Shown in pieces: positions 8,884-19,076 of a DNA stretch of 64,000 nucleotides. Position 1 is the stretch's first letter; every line of letters begins with the position of its first letter. Location of the stretch: assembly GCF_004681975.1 (NCBI RefSeq), contig NZ_SMLK01000001.1, positions 992,001 through 1,056,000 of the forward strand, written 5' to 3'. Made by a program: the position numbers and the translations under genes. The stretch is from Ramlibacter humi. Its GTDB lineage: Bacteria; Pseudomonadota; Gammaproteobacteria; Burkholderiales; Burkholderiaceae_C. Below the pieces are notes generated by a model. It had not been told where the DNA came from. It saw nothing but the letters and a program-made list of their open reading frames with translations, and searched no databases.

Positions 8884-10587
8884 TTATTTCGCGGGGGCGG
8901 CTTCGCGCGGCGTTTCCGCCTGCCCGCTGCGGCCACGCTGCAGGCCGGAGACGATGGCCTTGAGCGAGGCGGACACGATGTTGGCGTCCATGCCGACACC
9001 GAACAGCGTGCGCGAGCCCACGCGCAATTCCAGGTACGCCACGGCCTGCGCGTTGGCGCCGGCGCCGATGGCGTGCTCGTGGTAGTCCAGCACGCGCACT
9101 TCCACGCCGGTGGCGGCCGAGAGGCCTTCGACGAAAGCGTCGATCGGGCCGTTGCCCATGCCGCGCACGGTCATCGGCTTGCCGTCGACCACCACTTCCG
9201 CGTTCAGCTTCACCGTGGTGCCGGTAGCGCCCGCCTCTTCCACCAGCTGGTGCGACGGCGCGGGGATGCCGCCGAGACCGTACTCGCGCGTGAACAGTTC
9301 GTGGATCTCGCGCGCGCTCAGCTCCTTGCCGCTGGCGTCCATCACGGCCTGCACGACCTGGCTGAACTCGATCTGCAGGCGGCGCGGCAGCTCCAGGCCG
9401 TACTCGCTTTCGAGCAGGTAGGAGATGCCGCCCTTGCCGGACTGGCTGTTGACGCGGATGACCGCCTCGTAGCTGCGGCCCAGGTCCTTGGGGTCCACGG
9501 GCAGGTAGGGCATGTCCCAGATGTCGCCTTCCTTGCGGGCCGAGAAAGCTTTCTTGATGGCGTCCTGGTGCGAACCGGAGAACGAGGTATAGACCAGGTC
9601 GCCCGCGTACGGGTGGCGCGGGTGCACCGGCAACTGGTTGCAGTGCTCCACCGTGCGGCGGATGTCGTCGATGTCGGAGAAGTCCAGCCCGGGGTTCACG
9701 CCCTGCGTGTACATGTTGAGGGCGACGTTCACCAGGTCGAGGTTGCCGGTGCGCTCGCCGTTGCCGAACAGGCAGCCTTCCAGGCGATCGGCGCCGGCCA
9801 TGATGGCGAACTCGCCGGCGGCGGTGCCGGTGCCGCGGTCGTTGTGCGGGTGGACCGACAGCACGACGGAATCGCGGCGGGCGATGTTGCGATGCATCCA
9901 CTCGATCATGTCGGCGAAGATGTTCGGCGTGGAGTGCTCCACCGTCGACGGCAGGTTGACGATGCACTTGTGCGCCGGGGTGGGCTGCCACACCTCGGTG
10001 ACCGCGTCGACGACGCGCTTGGCGAACTTCAGCTCGGTGCCGGAGAACATCTCGGGCGAATACTGGAAGGTCCATTCCGTCTTCGGCTGCTCCGCGGCCA
10101 GTTCCTTGAACAGGCGCGCCTGGCTGGTAGCCAGCTGCACGATGCCGTCTTCATCCAGGCCCAGCACCACCTTGCGCATGACGGGCGCGGTGGCGTTGTA
10201 CAGGTGGACGATGACGCGGCGCGCGCCCTGCAGCGACTCGAACGTGCGGCGGATCAGCGGCTCGCGCGCCTGGGTCAGCACCTGGATGGTGACGTCGTCG
10301 GGGATCAGGTCCTCTTCGATCAGCTTGCGGATGAAGTCGAACTCCACCTGGGAAGCCGAGGGGAAGCCCACCTCGATCTCCTTGAAGCCGATCTTCACCA
10401 GCGCCTGGAACATCCGCAGTTTGCGGGCCATGTCCATGGGCTCGATCAGCGCCTGGTTGCCGTCGCGCAGATCGACGCTGCACCACACCGGAGGGCGGCT
10501 GATCACCGCGTCCGGCCACGTGCGGTCCTTCAGGCCCACCGGCGCGAAGGAGCGGTACTTGGTGGCGGGGTTCTTCAACATGGACAT
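8884..10587 (-). CDS. leuA2: 2-isopropylmalate synthase, type 2 form (LeuA2)
   Basis: 567 residues, of the longer lineage also found in actinobacteria and fungi. Diagnostic segments are [18 protein letters not shown] near residue 40, [18 protein letters not shown], and [12 protein letters not shown] with the metal-binding histidines. The C-terminal LeuA dimerisation/allosteric domain covers about 430-555. ATG starts lie at 10587 (MSMLKN) and 10581 (MLKN). The first is used here; the difference is two residues. It is the first gene after the leucine leader and terminator, so leucine-charged tRNA levels should control it. Confidence 0.95.
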   Translation of the reverse strand: MSMLKNPATKYRSFAPVGLKDRTWPDAVISRPPVWCSVDLRDGNQALIEPMDMARKLRMFQALVKIGFKEIEVGFPSASQVEFDFIRKLIEEDLIPDDVTIQVLTQAREPLIRRTFESLQGARRVIVHLYNATAPVMRKVVLGLDEDGIVQLATSQARLFKELAAEQPKTEWTFQYSPEMFSGTELKFAKRVVDAVTEVWQPTPAHKCIVNLPSTVEHSTPNIFADMIEWMHRNIARRDSVVLSVHPHNDRGTGTAAGEFAIMAGADRLEGCLFGNGERTGNLDLVNVALNMYTQGVNPGLDFSDIDDIRRTVEHCNQLPVHPRHPYAGDLVYTSFSGSHQDAIKKAFSARKEGDIWDMPYLPVDPKDLGRSYEAVIRVNSQSGKGGISYLLESEYGLELPRRLQIEFSQVVQAVMDASGKELSAREIHELFTREYGLGGIPAPSHQLVEEAGATGTTVKLNAEVVVDGKPMTVRGMGNGPIDAFVEGLSAATGVEVRVLDYHEHAIGAGANAQAVAYLELRVGSRTLFGVGMDANIVSASLKAIVSGLQRGRSGQAETPREAAPAK

Positions 10588-10624
10588 GTGATCTTTCGTT
10601 TCGTGGAGGTGAACCAGCAGCCCC

Positions 10625-10661
10625 AAAACAAAACGGCCCGCTGCTGGTGCATACGGGCCGT
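10625..10661 (-). terminator. Attenuator terminator of the leu operon
   Basis: On the minus strand ACGGCCCG (10661-10654), a 13-base loop, CGGGCCGT (10640-10633) and then TTTTGTTTT. It lies 25 bases after the leader peptide stop and about 45 bases before leuA2. The sequence GCCCGT in its 5' arm (10658-10653) can instead pair with ACGGGC (10703-10698) inside the leader ORF, a possible antiterminator. Confidence 0.9.
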
Positions 10662-10686
10662 CGAGTGAGGTGCTTGCGCGCGCGCT

Positions 10687-10740
10687 CTACCGTCTCCGCC
10701 CGTGGGGGATTAGCAGTAGGGCCAGCGACAGCAGGTTCAT
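10687..10740 (-). CDS. leuL: leu operon leader peptide (attenuation)
   Basis: An ORF of 17 codons, MNLLSLALLLIPHGRRR, too short for routine gene calling. Six of codons 3-10 encode leucine, two of them with CTA, a codon that should be rare at this GC content. The stop is 25 bases before an intrinsic terminator that precedes leuA2. The layout is that of transcription attenuation: ribosomes stalling on Leu codons when leucyl-tRNA is scarce would favour the antiterminator. The ribosome-binding site is weak. Confidence 0.88.
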   Translation of the reverse strand: MNLLSLALLLIPHGRRR

Positions 10741-10792
10741 GGCGCGGGATGGTAACACGAAGGATGGGCAGGCTGTCCAGCGGTTTCGCGGG

Positions 10793-11611
10793 TCAGCGGT
10801 GCAGGCCCCGCTCGTCCGGCTCGTCGGTGGACGTGCTGATGACGCTGGTCTGCTGGCCCTTTGCCTTGCGCCAGCCGTACACGGCGTAGCCGGAGATGCC
10901 GTAGATGCAGAAGAGGGAGAACAGCACGATGGGCGGGTCGATGTTGATCACCGCGATGATCAGCGCGATGAGCACGATGGCGGCGAACGGCACGCTGCGC
11001 TTCATGGAGATGTCCTTGAAGCTGTAGAACGGCACGTTGGTCACCATCGTCAGGCCCGCGTACAGCGCGAAGCCGAACATCACCCACTCGACTTCGTAGC
11101 CCTTGATGCCGTTGTCGGTCGCCAGCCAGATGAAGCCGGCGACGAGCGCGGCGGCGGCGGGAGAAGGCAGGCCCTGGAAATAGCGTTTGTCCACCACGCC
11201 GGTGTTGACGTTGAAGCGCGCCAGGCGCAGCGCAGCGCAGGCGCAATAGACGAAGGCGGCGATCCAGCCCCAGCGGCCCAGGCCCTTGAGCGCCCACTCG
11301 TACGCGATGAGCGCGGGCGCGGCGCCGAACGACACCATGTCCGACAGCGAGTCCATCTGCTCGCCGAAGGCACTCTGCGTGTTGGTCATGCGCGCCACGC
11401 GGCCGTCCAGGCTGTCCAGCACCATCGCCACGAACACGCCGACCGCGGCCATGTCGAAGCGCTGGTTCATCGCCATCACCACGGCGAAGAAGCCGCCGAA
11501 CAGCGCGGCCAGCGTGAACAGGTTGGGCAGGATGTAGATGCCTTTGCGGCGCTTGCGCACCACCACGCCTTCGGGCGCGGGCGTCTCGATACTGTCGGTG
11601 CCGTCGTGCAT
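10793..11611 (-). CDS. pssA: CDP-diacylglycerol-serine O-phosphatidyltransferase
   Basis: A 272-residue integral membrane enzyme making phosphatidylserine, the precursor of phosphatidylethanolamine. The CDP-alcohol phosphotransferase motif DG-x2-AR-x8-G-x3-D-x3-D is intact in DSLDGRVAR through GEQMDSLSD (about residues 66-91). Six to eight hydrophobic segments follow. The start MHDGTDSIET is preferred because the longer reading enters a terminator. Its usual partner psd is not between ilvC and pssA here. Confidence 0.95.
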   Translation of the reverse strand: MHDGTDSIETPAPEGVVVRKRRKGIYILPNLFTLAALFGGFFAVVMAMNQRFDMAAVGVFVAMVLDSLDGRVARMTNTQSAFGEQMDSLSDMVSFGAAPALIAYEWALKGLGRWGWIAAFVYCACAALRLARFNVNTGVVDKRYFQGLPSPAAAALVAGFIWLATDNGIKGYEVEWVMFGFALYAGLTMVTNVPFYSFKDISMKRSVPFAAIVLIALIIAVINIDPPIVLFSLFCIYGISGYAVYGWRKAKGQQTSVISTSTDEPDERGLHR

Positions 11612-11644
11612 GGGGCGTGAGTGTAAAGGGCGCTGGCGCGCAAT

Positions 11645-11674
11645 GAAAAAAGGCCCGCTGTCGCGGGCCTTTTC
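11645..11674. terminator. Intrinsic terminator after ilvC
   Basis: AGGCCCGC, loop TGTC, GCGGGCCT, flanked by T-runs on both sides when read in either direction. It closes the ilvBNC transcript just before pssA. Confidence 0.85.
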
Positions 11675-11704
11675 ACAGGTCCCCACCTTCGCGGGGATTG
11701 GTCG

Positions 11705-12821
<1,117 letters not shown>

Positions 12822-12852
12822 TGGTGGGCTGAGCCTCGATTCCTGCCGCCCG

Positions 12853-13344
12853 CTACACGCGCAGCACGCGTTCGCCGCGGCCGATGCCGCTGGCGCCGGT
12901 GCGCACGGTTTCGAGGATGGCGCTGCGGTCGATCGCTTCCAGGAACGCGTCGTTCTTGGACTGGTCGCCCGTCAGCTCGATCGTGTAGCTCTTCTCGGTG
13001 ACGTCGATGATGCGGCCGCGGAAGATGTCGGCCATGCGCTTCATCTCCTCGCGTTCCTTGCCGACCGCGCGCACCTTCACCATCATGAGCTCGCGCTCGG
13101 TGTAGGCGCCCTCGGTCAGGTCGACCACCTTCACCACCTCGATCAGGCGGTTCAGGTGCTTGGTGATCTGCTCGATGACGTCGTCCGAGCCGGTGGTCTG
13201 GATGGTCATGCGCGACAGCGAGGCATCCTCGGTCGGCGCTACCGTGAGCGATTCGATGTTGTAGCCGCGGGCCGAGAACAGGCCCACCACGCGGGAGAGC
13301 GCGCCCGGCTCGTTCTCCAGCAGCACTGCGATGATGTGTTTCAT
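12853..13344 (-). CDS. ilvN: Acetolactate synthase small (regulatory) subunit
   Basis: 163 residues. The N-terminal ACT domain (about residues 2-75, KHIIAVLLENEPGALSRVVG) binds valine and controls the catalytic subunit. The C-terminal ALS_ss_C domain covers about 82-157. It is often named ilvH in this group. It follows ilvB by 95 bp, a gap that contains the hairpin CCCGCCGC/GCGGCGGG at 13377-13398. Start ATG at 13344 matches the family exactly. Confidence 0.97.
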   Translation of the reverse strand: MKHIIAVLLENEPGALSRVVGLFSARGYNIESLTVAPTEDASLSRMTIQTTGSDDVIEQITKHLNRLIEVVKVVDLTEGAYTERELMMVKVRAVGKEREEMKRMADIFRGRIIDVTEKSYTIELTGDQSKNDAFLEAIDRSAILETVRTGASGIGRGERVLRV

Positions 13345-13439
13345 GTGTCCTCCGGCTCGCCTTTTCGCCGCCCTCCCCCGCCGCCGGTAAGCGGCGGGCT
13401 CGGCGGGACGATTCGGTTCGCCGCGTTACGGGTTGGGGG

Positions 13440-15227
13440 TCAGAGGTCCTCGGAGCCGAGCAGCATCTCGGTGATGCCCTTGCCGGCCTGCACCATCGGC
13501 CAGACGTTTTCCGTCGGGTCGGTGCGGAAGTCCATGAAGACCGTGCGGTCCTTCAGCTTGCGCGCTTCGCGCAGCGCCGGCTCCACGTCCTGCGGCCTCT
13601 CGATCAGCATGCCGACGTGGCCATAGGCTTCGGCCAGCTTCACGAAGTTGGGCAGCGCGTCCATGTAGCTGTGGCTGTAGCGGCCTTCGTAGTCCAGCTC
13701 CTGCCACTGCCGCACCATGCCCAGGTAGCGGTTGTTCAGCGAGATGACCTTGATCGGGGTGTTGTACTGCAGGCAGGTGGACAGCTCCTGGATGCACATC
13801 TGCACCGAGCCTTCGCCCGTGACGCAGTACACCTCGCTCTGCGGCTTGGCCAGCTTGATGCCCATGGCGTAGGGGATGCCCACGCCCATGGTGCCCAGGC
13901 CGCCGCTGTTGATCCAGTGGCGCGGCTCGCGGAACTTGTAGAACTGAGCGGCCCACATCTGGTGCTGGCCGACGTCGGACGTGATGTACGTGTCGACGTC
14001 CTTGGTCATGTTCCACAGCGTCTCGATGACGTGCTGCGGCTTGATCACTTCCTTGTTGCCGCGGTCGTACTTCAGGCAGTCGCGCTTGCGCCAGGTCTCG
14101 ATCTGGTCCCACCACGCGGCCAGCGCCTGCGCGTCGGGCTTCTGGCCCGATTCGCGGATGTTCGAGATGAGGTCGGCCAGCACGTCCTTCACGTCGCCCA
14201 CGATCGGCACGTCGACCCTCACCCGCTTGGAGATGCTGGAGGGATCGATGTCGATGTGGATGATCTTGCGGTCGCCCGAAGCGAAGTGCTTGGGGTTGCC
14301 GATCACGCGGTCGTCGAAGCGCGCGCCCACGGCCAGCAGCACGTCGCAGTTCTGCATCGCGTTGTTGGCCTCGATCGTCCCGTGCATGCCCAGCATGCCC
14401 AGGAACTTGCGGTCGGTGCCGTCGATAGCGCCCAGGCCCATCAGCGTGTTGGTGGTGGGGCAGCCCAGCATGTCGGCCAGCTGGCGCAGCTCCTGCGTCG
14501 CGTTGCCCAGGATGGCGCCGCCGCCCGCGTAGATGTACGGGCGCTTGGCCGCCAGCAGCATCTGCACGGCCTTGCGCACCTGGCCGCCGTGGCCCTTGCG
14601 CACCGGGTTGTACGAGCGCATCTCCACCTTGTCCGGGTAGCCGGCGTAGGCAGTCTTGTTGAACGAGACGTCCTTCGGGATGTCCACCACCACCGGGCCG
14701 GGACGGCCGCTGCGGGCGATGTGGAAAGCCTTCTTCATCACCTCGGCCAGGTCGCGCACGTCCTTCACCAGGAAGTTGTGCTTGACGATGGGCCGCGTGA
14801 TGCCGACCGTGTCGCATTCCTGGAAGGCGTCCAGGCCGATGGCGGCCGTGGGCACCTGCCCGGTGACGATCACCATCGGGATCGAATCCATGTACGCGGT
14901 GGCGATACCGGTGATGGCGTTGGTGACGCCGGGGCCCGACGTCACCAGGGCCACGCCGACGTCGCCCGTCGCACGCGCATAACCGTCCGCCGCGTGCACT
15001 GCCGCCTGCTCGTGGCGCACCAGCACGTGCTGGATGGTGTCCTGCTTGTAGAACGCGTCGTAGATGTGCAGCACGGCACCGCCGGGATAGCCCCAGACGT
15101 ACTTCACGCCTTCGGCCTGCAGCGACTTGACGAGGATTTCCGCGCCGCGGAGGTCCTGAGGAGGGGGTGACTGCAGGCCCGTGGGCGCTGCCGCCGCGGA
15201 GGTGAGCTCCGCCTTGGAGATTTCCAT
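13440..15227 (-). CDS. ilvB: Acetolactate synthase large (catalytic) subunit
   Basis: 595 residues. This TPP-dependent enzyme makes acetolactate from two pyruvates, or acetohydroxybutyrate from pyruvate and 2-oxobutyrate. The N-terminal TPP domain has WGYPGGAVLHIYDA with the glutamate in VLVRHEQAAVHAADG. A central FAD domain and a C-terminal TPP domain with EGSVQMCIQELSTCLQYN and NNRYLGMV follow. The start MEISKAELTS is chosen; an in-frame extension exists but is Arg-rich and unlike the family. First gene of ilvBNC, divergent from the sigma factor. Confidence 0.97.
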   Translation of the reverse strand: MEISKAELTSAAAAPTGLQSPPPQDLRGAEILVKSLQAEGVKYVWGYPGGAVLHIYDAFYKQDTIQHVLVRHEQAAVHAADGYARATGDVGVALVTSGPGVTNAITGIATAYMDSIPMVIVTGQVPTAAIGLDAFQECDTVGITRPIVKHNFLVKDVRDLAEVMKKAFHIARSGRPGPVVVDIPKDVSFNKTAYAGYPDKVEMRSYNPVRKGHGGQVRKAVQMLLAAKRPYIYAGGGAILGNATQELRQLADMLGCPTTNTLMGLGAIDGTDRKFLGMLGMHGTIEANNAMQNCDVLLAVGARFDDRVIGNPKHFASGDRKIIHIDIDPSSISKRVRVDVPIVGDVKDVLADLISNIRESGQKPDAQALAAWWDQIETWRKRDCLKYDRGNKEVIKPQHVIETLWNMTKDVDTYITSDVGQHQMWAAQFYKFREPRHWINSGGLGTMGVGIPYAMGIKLAKPQSEVYCVTGEGSVQMCIQELSTCLQYNTPIKVISLNNRYLGMVRQWQELDYEGRYSHSYMDALPNFVKLAEAYGHVGMLIERPQDVEPALREARKLKDRTVFMDFRTDPTENVWPMVQAGKGITEMLLGSEDL

Positions 15228-15468
15228 GATCAACCTTTCCGGTTTCCGAGAAGAACCTTGGGGTGCCCCTTCGCCAGCCCTCGTGAGGCCTCGTCGGGAC
15301 TTAGAACCTCGGACCATGGGCGGGCCTGTTGCTTCCGCCGGATCCGGGCTCGTTTGCCTTTGACTTGCAGCGCGCATTATGGCATCGGTGGACGGGCAAC
15401 CCTGCAACAGGGCATGCGGGTGCCATAATCCCGCCGCCTCAATCACCTCGACGTTCGCTCCCCGCCCC
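15228..15468. promoter_or_regulatory. Divergent intergenic region between ilvB and the sigma factor gene
   Basis: 241 bp with no gene. The octamer GCCATAAT occurs on both strands, at 15422-15429 (plus) and 15376-15383 (minus), placed as possible -10 elements for the two divergent transcripts; the -35 matches are weak. I found no branched-chain leader peptide here, unlike the leu operon. Confidence 0.35.
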
Positions 15469-16035
15469 TTGGCCACCGAAAGAGAACTCTCCGACTTCCT
15501 CAAGAGCGTCGAGAAGCGGGCGTTCAAACGTTCGGTCTACCACGTGCGCGACGAGGAAGCCGCGCTGGACATCGTGCAGGAAAGCATGATGAAGCTGGCC
15601 GAGCACTACGGCGACAAGCCGCCGGCCGAGCTGCCGATGCTCTTCCAGCGCATCCTGTCCAACTGCACGCTGGACTGGTTCCGCCGCCAGAAGACGCGCA
15701 ATGCGCTCTTTTCGAACCTGAGCGACTTCGAATCCGCCGGCGAGGACGGGGATTTCGACCTTCTGGAAACTTATACGGTCCTGGAAGGCTCCCAGCAGGC
15801 GGAGAGCGCCGAGGACAGCACGCGCCGGGCCCAGGTCTTGCGGGAAATCGAGCAGGAGATACAGGCCCTGCCCGCGCGTCAACGCGAGGCTTTCCTGATG
15901 CGTTACTGGGAGGACATGGACGTGGCCGAAACGGCGGCGGCCATGGGCTGTTCGGAAGGGAGCGTCAAGACGCACTGTTCCCGGGCGGTCCAGGCCCTCA
16001 GCAAGGCACTGAAGGCAAAGGGATTACAACCATGA
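15469..16035 (+). CDS. RNA polymerase sigma factor, ECF-type (sigma-70 region 2 and region 4)
   Basis: 188 residues. Region 2 (about residues 8-75, VRDEEAALDIVQESMMKLAEHYG, LDWFRRQKTRN) and region 4 (about 125-180, LPARQREAFLMRYWEDMDVAETAAAMGCSEGSVKTH) are present with nothing between but a short acidic linker. The start is taken as TTG at 15469 (LATERELSD). An ATG at 15379 lies upstream of the probable -10 at 15424. The stop overlaps the next gene in ATGA, which suggests coupling with DUF3619. Confidence 0.88.
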   Translation: MATERELSDFLKSVEKRAFKRSVYHVRDEEAALDIVQESMMKLAEHYGDKPPAELPMLFQRILSNCTLDWFRRQKTRNALFSNLSDFESAGEDGDFDLLETYTVLEGSQQAESAEDSTRRAQVLREIEQEIQALPARQREAFLMRYWEDMDVAETAAAMGCSEGSVKTHCSRAVQALSKALKAKGLQP

Positions 16036-16457
16036 ACGACGTCACCCCCGCCCTGGCGCAGGCCCGCCAGGACCAATTCGCCCGCCGGGTCGCGGCCCGG
16101 CTGGACGCCGGCGCGGCCGGGCTGCCGCACGACATCTCCGAGCGCCTGCGTGCCGCCCGCATGCAGGCCCTGTCGCATCGCAAGCTGGCCGCCCTGCAGA
16201 CGGCCCGTTCCGTTTCCGCCTCGGCTGACGGCCAGGCCACCCTGGGCGGCAAGGAAGGCCTGAGCTTCTGGCAGCGCCTGGCCTCCGCCCTGCCGCTGAT
16301 CGTGCTGGCCGCCGGGCTGGTCACCATCCACGTGGTGCAGAACGATCGCCGCGCCCGCGAAGTGGCGGACGTCGACGCCGCCCTGCTCACCGACGACCTG
16401 CCGCCGGCCGCCTACGCCGACCCGGGCTTCGTCCAGTTCCTCAAGTCCAACCCCTGA
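16032..16457 (+). CDS. DUF3619 membrane-anchored protein, possible anti-sigma factor
   Basis: 141 residues. An N-terminal cytoplasmic-looking helical part of about 80 residues is followed by one membrane segment (about residues 93-110, LASALPLIVLAAGLVTIHVV) and a short C-terminal tail. It matches the DUF3619 family, whose function is not established. The four-base overlap with the sigma gene and the single-span layout resemble anti-sigma factors, which is an inference only. Confidence 0.8.
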   Translation: MNDVTPALAQARQDQFARRVAARLDAGAAGLPHDISERLRAARMQALSHRKLAALQTARSVSASADGQATLGGKEGLSFWQRLASALPLIVLAAGLVTIHVVQNDRRAREVADVDAALLTDDLPPAAYADPGFVQFLKSNP

Positions 16458-16468
16458 CCGGGGCCGGC

Positions 16469-17128
16469 ATGCGGGCAGCGCGCCTCCGTCCGGCTCTCGC
16501 AGCAGGCCTCGCCGCGGCCCTGCTGGCGGGCCTGTGCGCCGCCCAGGTCCCCAATCCGCCCGCCGCCGGGGCGTCGGCAGCCAAGCCCGCCTCGACCAAG
16601 CCGGCCGCAAGCCGCGCCGCTTCCGCCCAACGCGCCGCCGCCGAACCCCGCCCCACCTGGGCGGAACTCACGCCCGACCAGCAGCAGGCCTTGCGGCCCC
16701 TGGCAGGCGACTGGTCCAGGCTGAGCGAAGGCCAGAAGCGCAAGTGGATCGCGATGTCGCGCAACTACCGGCAGATGAAGCCGGAAGAGCAGGCCAAGCT
16801 GCACAGCCGCATGAACGAATGGGTGGCGCTCAGCCCGCAGCAGCGCACCCAGGCCCGGCTGAACTTCGCCGAAACCAAGAACCTCTCGGCCGACGACAAG
16901 AAGGCCAAGTGGGAGGCCTACCAGGCCCTCTCGCCCGAGGAAAAGAAAAAGCTGGCGGCCGGCGCCGGCGGCAAGACCGCTTCCACCGCCGCCGCCGTCA
17001 AGCCGGTGCCGCCGCAGAAGCTGGCCAACACGCCACGGCCCGACCCCAGCGGCAAGTCGTCGCCGCGCATCGCCGCCGGCCCCGAGGGCGCTTCCGCCGT
17101 GCCCCTGCCGGCTCCCGCGCACCAGTAA
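16469..17128 (+). CDS. DUF3106 exported protein
   Basis: 219 residues. A signal peptide (about residues 1-26, ending near LCAAQV) leads into an Ala/Pro-rich stretch. The DUF3106 core (about 60-150) has repeated helical units such as WAELTPDQQQALRPLAGDW, LSEGQKRKWIAMSRNY and LSPEEKKKL. The tail is Pro/Ala-rich. Likely periplasmic; function unknown. It follows DUF3619 by 11 bp in an apparent operon led by the sigma factor. Confidence 0.82.
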   Translation: MRAARLRPALAAGLAAALLAGLCAAQVPNPPAAGASAAKPASTKPAASRAASAQRAAAEPRPTWAELTPDQQQALRPLAGDWSRLSEGQKRKWIAMSRNYRQMKPEEQAKLHSRMNEWVALSPQQRTQARLNFAETKNLSADDKKAKWEAYQALSPEEKKKLAAGAGGKTASTAAAVKPVPPQKLANTPRPDPSGKSSPRIAAGPEGASAVPLPAPAHQ

Positions 17129-17137
17129 GCTCACCGG

Positions 17138-17689
17138 ATGTCCCAGCAGCCGATCGATCCCGGCGGCGCGGCCGCGCCCGCCCCGGAAAACCTGCAAGCT
17201 CCCCCACTCGCACGCCGCATGGCGTGCTGGGTCTACGAAGGCATGCTGCTGTTCGCGGTGGTGTTCATCGCCGGCTGGCTGTTCAGCACGCTCGGCCAGG
17301 TGCGCAGCGGCATGGATTCGCGCCGGCACCTGCTGCAGGCCTTCCTCTTCGTCATCTTCGGCATCTACTTCGGCTGGTTCTGGAGCCGCGGCCAGACGCT
17401 GGCGATGAAGACCTGGGGCATCCGCGTGGTGGACCGCGACGGCCGCCCGCTCACCCAGGGCCGCGCGCTGCTGCGTTACCTGTGCAGCTGGCTGTGGTTC
17501 CTGCCCGCGCTGATGGCCCTCGGGCCGATGCACCTGGCCGTCGGCGAGATGGTGGTGCTCATCGCGGGCTGGGTCGCCATGTGGGCGCTCCTCAGCCGCT
17601 TCCACCCGCAGCGCCAGTTCTGGCACGACGCGTTGGCAGGCACGCGCCTGGTCGGCGCCCGGCCGGTCGGCGTGGGCATGCGCTCGTAG
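17138..17689 (+). CDS. RDD family membrane protein
   Basis: 183 residues with an RDD domain: ARRMACWVYEGMLLF, the WSRGQTLAMKTWGIRVVDRDG segment and a C-terminal FWHDALAGTRLV. About four hydrophobic segments are visible (roughly 33-55, 66-86, 109-125 and 130-150). Family members are inner-membrane proteins of mostly unknown role; some are linked to ion exchange. It lies nine bases after DUF3106. Confidence 0.88.
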   Translation: MSQQPIDPGGAAAPAPENLQAPPLARRMACWVYEGMLLFAVVFIAGWLFSTLGQVRSGMDSRRHLLQAFLFVIFGIYFGWFWSRGQTLAMKTWGIRVVDRDGRPLTQGRALLRYLCSWLWFLPALMALGPMHLAVGEMVVLIAGWVAMWALLSRFHPQRQFWHDALAGTRLVGARPVGVGMRS

Positions 17690-17701
17690 ACAATCGTGGC
17701 C

Positions 17702-18097
17702 ATGACCCAAGGCCTGCCCCCCGTCAATCCGCAGAAGCTGCGCACCGGCCTCAGCCGCTTGCGGCACGCGTTCGGCTACTCGCTGCAGGGGCTGCGCGCC
17801 GGCTGGGGCGAAACCGCCTTCCGGCAGGAAGCCGTCTCGGCCATCGTGCTCGTGCCGCTGGCCTTCTGGCTCGGGCAAGGCTGGGTGCAGGTGGCGCTGC
17901 TGGCCGGCTCGGTGATGCTGGTGATGATCGTCGAACTGCTCAACACGGGCATCGAAACCGTGGTGGACCGCATCGGCCCCGAGTGGCACGACCTCTCCAA
18001 GCGCGCCAAGGACATGGGCAGCGCCGCCGTGCTGCTGGCCCTGCTGCTGGCCATCGGCATCTGGGCCGCCGCCATCGCGCAGAGGGCCGGCTGGTGA
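17702..18097 (+). CDS. dgkA: Diacylglycerol kinase
   Basis: 131 residues. A small trimeric inner-membrane enzyme that phosphorylates diacylglycerol to phosphatidate, recycling lipid after osmoregulated glucan or LPS modification. Family core present: RLRHAFGYSLQGLRAGWGETAFRQE, then VELLNTGIETVVDRIG with the catalytic glutamate and DLSKRAKDMGSAAV. ATG at 17702 is used; GTG six bases earlier is also possible. The stop overlaps the next gene by one base (TGATG). Confidence 0.94.
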   Translation: MTQGLPPVNPQKLRTGLSRLRHAFGYSLQGLRAGWGETAFRQEAVSAIVLVPLAFWLGQGWVQVALLAGSVMLVMIVELLNTGIETVVDRIGPEWHDLSKRAKDMGSAAVLLALLLAIGIWAAAIAQRAGW

Positions 18098-18684
18098 TGG
18101 CGCAGCCTCCTTTTTCCATCTGCGTGTACTGCGGCTCGCGCAACGGCGTGGCGCAGCCCTTCGTCGACGTGGCGCGCGCGGTGGGCACCTGGATCGGCCA
18201 GCGCGGCGGGCAACTCGTCTACGGCGGCGGCAACAACGGCCTGATGGGCATCGCGGCCGATGCCACGCTCGCCGCGGGCGGCACCGTGATCGGCATCATT
18301 CCCCAGGCACTGGTCGAGAAGGAATGGGCCAAGCGCGATTGCACCGAGCTGCACGTCGTGCAGACCATGCACGAACGCAAGCGAATGATGGCCGAGCGCG
18401 CCGGCGCCTTCCTCGCGCTGGCGGGCGGCATCGGCACGCTGGAAGAACTGTTCGAGGTGTGGACCTGGCGCCAGCTGGGCTACCACGACAAGCCGGTCGG
18501 CATCCTGGACACGGACGGCTACTACCAGCCGCTGCTGAAGTTCCTGCAAGGCAGCGTGGGCCACGGCTTCATGAACGACTGGCAGATGGACCTGGTGCGC
18601 GTCGGCACGGACACGCACGCGATGCTGCAGGCGCTGGTGGACGAATCCACCGCGCCTTCGGCGCAGGACCTCTCGGAAATCTGA
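18097..18684 (+). CDS. LOG/TIGR00730 family Rossmann-fold protein (putative nucleoside 5'-monophosphate phosphoribohydrolase)
   Basis: 195 residues. The family motifs ICVYCGSRNG, QLVYGGGNNGLMG and MHERKRMMAE are present. In the usual PGGxGTxxE signature the proline is replaced by alanine (AGGIGTLEE, about residues 109-117), while the catalytic arginine and glutamate remain. Homologues cleave cytokinin-type or other nucleotide monophosphates; the actual substrate here is not known. Last gene of the plus-strand cluster. Confidence 0.9.
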   Translation: MAQPPFSICVYCGSRNGVAQPFVDVARAVGTWIGQRGGQLVYGGGNNGLMGIAADATLAAGGTVIGIIPQALVEKEWAKRDCTELHVVQTMHERKRMMAERAGAFLALAGGIGTLEELFEVWTWRQLGYHDKPVGILDTDGYYQPLLKFLQGSVGHGFMNDWQMDLVRVGTDTHAMLQALVDESTAPSAQDLSEI

Positions 18685-18716
18685 AATCAGGACGGCGGCC
18701 GCGCGGGCCGGGGCGC

Positions 18717-19076
<360 letters not shown>

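Noticed and set aside
13377-13398. CCCGCCGC/GCGGCGGG hairpin between ilvB and ilvN as a terminator
   Set aside because: No U-run, short AT-free surroundings, and ilvN must be expressed with ilvB; it may be only a GC-rich stem or processing site.
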